DNA of 7,199 bases, taken from the NCBI GenBank assembly GCA_002371755.1, contig DFGM01000058.1:459-7657 (forward strand), read 5' to 3'. The notes under the pieces are model-generated. The model made no database searches, was not told the DNA's origin, and saw nothing but the letters and a program-made list of their open reading frames with translations. The position numbers and the translations under genes were made by a program. Position 1 is the stretch's first letter; each line of letters opens with the position of its first letter. Origin of the DNA: Verrucomicrobia bacterium UBA3750. GTDB taxonomy: Bacteria > Verrucomicrobiota > Kiritimatiellia > RFP12 > UBA1067. This document shows, piece after piece, positions 6,421 through 7,199 of the stretch.

Positions 6421-7199
6421 TTATTTGAAATACTCCGAAACGGCTATCAAGAAGGCCGCCGCTTTCGCAGGCGCGTCATCACCGTCAGGCTTGGCGCCGG
6501 AGAGGCTTTCGGCCACCGAACGCAAGGAGCCCGCCTTCCTGAGCGTCGCCTTGGCCTTCGCCTTTGCGTCTTCCTGCGCAAACGCGTTCCCGAGCACCTC
6601 GTCTGCTTCTGCCGTCTCAAGTTCCAGATATTCAGAAAGAGCCTTCGCTATGGACTGCAAGCCACGCACGAAGTCGGCTGCCGCCTGTCTGCGCTCGGCC
6701 AGCGGCTTCGAGGCGTCGCGGAATCGCTTGTGCTTGTCGAAGAGTCCGTTGGGGAGACTTTGGGGAATGCGCTTGAGGACCTCGCGGCTGAATCCGTTGA
6801 AGCGTTCTTCACAGACCACGGCAAGTGCCGTGAGAGCCTCCTCCTCGCGCACGTCTCTCGCTTTCGCCGCTTCCTTTTCCGCTTCAGCTTTCGCTTTAGC
6901 CGCCGCAGCTTTCGCATCAGCCTTGGCCTTCGCGGCCGCAGCAGCTTCCGCCTCGGCCTTGGCTTTCGCGACCGCCTCCGCTTTCTCCTTGGCTATGCGC
7001 TCGGTCTCCGCTTTAGCTTTCGCTGCCGCAGCATCTGCTTCGGCCTTGGCTGCCGCTATCCTCTTCGCTTCCGCCTCCGCCTGTTCCTTCGCCTTGGCCT
7101 GCTCATCGAGAAGTCTCTGCATCTCGGCCAACTTGCGCTCATGCTCCTCCTTTTCTTTCTGGCGGGCAATCCGCTCCGCTTCGGCTTTTTTCTCGGCTT
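6421..7199 (-). CDS. Coiled-coil protein, C-terminal part (5' end outside the window)
   Basis: The frame is open to the window edge, so the gene starts beyond 7199; 258 C-terminal residues are visible. A TTG near 7131 is in frame but is simply a Leu codon inside the coiled coil. Visible residues 1-114 are an Ala/Lys/Glu-rich helix (AKAEAEA type) resembling TolA domain II. Residues 115-258 look like a compact, mostly helical domain that I do not recognise; it contains EERFNGFSREVLKRIP and ends in AVSEYFK. The segment ERKLAEMQRLL is nearly the same as ERKLAEMQKLL in the arm of the downstream dual kinase, which suggests common descent. The unseen N-terminus could therefore carry a kinase domain and a membrane helix, but that is inference. 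The stop codon is 21 nt before the ATG of the dual kinase, consistent with one operon. Confidence 0.8.
   Translation of the reverse strand, partial: AEKKAEAERIARQKEKEEHERKLAEMQRLLDEQAKAKEQAEAEAKRIAAAKAEADAAAAKAKAETERIAKEKAEAVAKAKAEAEAAAAAKAKADAKAAAAKAKAEAEKEAAKARDVREEEALTALAVVCEERFNGFSREVLKRIPQSLPNGLFDKHKRFRDASKPLAERRQAAADFVRGLQSIAKALSEYLELETAEADEVLGNAFAQEDAKAKAKATLRKAGSLRSVAESLSGAKPDGDDAPAKAAAFLIAVSEYFK

Noticed and set aside
6421..7131. Complete 236-residue gene starting at the TTG at 7131
   Set aside because: The same frame stays open with coiled-coil residues up to the window edge, so this is an internal Leu codon in a longer gene.

Overview
The window carries one minus-strand gene cluster and a roughly 250-bp non-coding tail at its left end. 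In transcription order (right to left) the genes are: (A) the 3' part of a coiled-coil protein whose start lies beyond position 7199; (B) a 1112-residue membrane protein with two tandem Hanks-type Ser/Thr kinase domains, one transmembrane helix, a charged helical arm of about 360 residues and a small TPR-like C-terminus; (C) a 365-residue single-domain Ser/Thr kinase with a C-terminal membrane anchor; (D) an exported protein of about 549 residues with beta-strand repeats of the autotransporter-associated type. A-B and B-C are separated by 21 and 7 nt, and the ribosome binding site of C overlaps the stop codon of B, so A-B-C look like one operon. D follows 51 nt after C and may also have its own promoter.

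The organism is probably from the Planctomycetes-Verrucomicrobia-Chlamydiae group. Kiritimatiellae (gut-type) is my best guess. The reasons are a fairly GC-rich genome, expanded eukaryote-like kinases, a diderm-style exported protein with PATR-like repeats ending in an FYKIRA-type tail, and elaborate intergenic repeats. This is inference from style; there is no marker gene in the window.

The kinase domains of B and C are predicted to face the cytoplasm, because Arg/Lys clusters precede each membrane helix. The long Ala/Glu/Lys/Arg helix of B would then lie on the far side of the membrane, as in TolA. A shares a near-identical coiled-coil segment with B, so it may be a related kinase or partner. 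A reasonable hypothesis is a membrane kinase cascade in which extended helical arms sense or contact the envelope, perhaps linked to the exported protein D. No substrate is visible.

The left 254 bp contain no gene. They hold a dense set of inverted repeats at 1-100 with two mutually exclusive pairings, followed by six copies of a 14-bp near-palindrome (CCAATGCCCATTGG) repeated at exactly 22-bp intervals with unrelated 8-bp spacers (108-231). This array is the least explained and most striking non-coding signal in the window.
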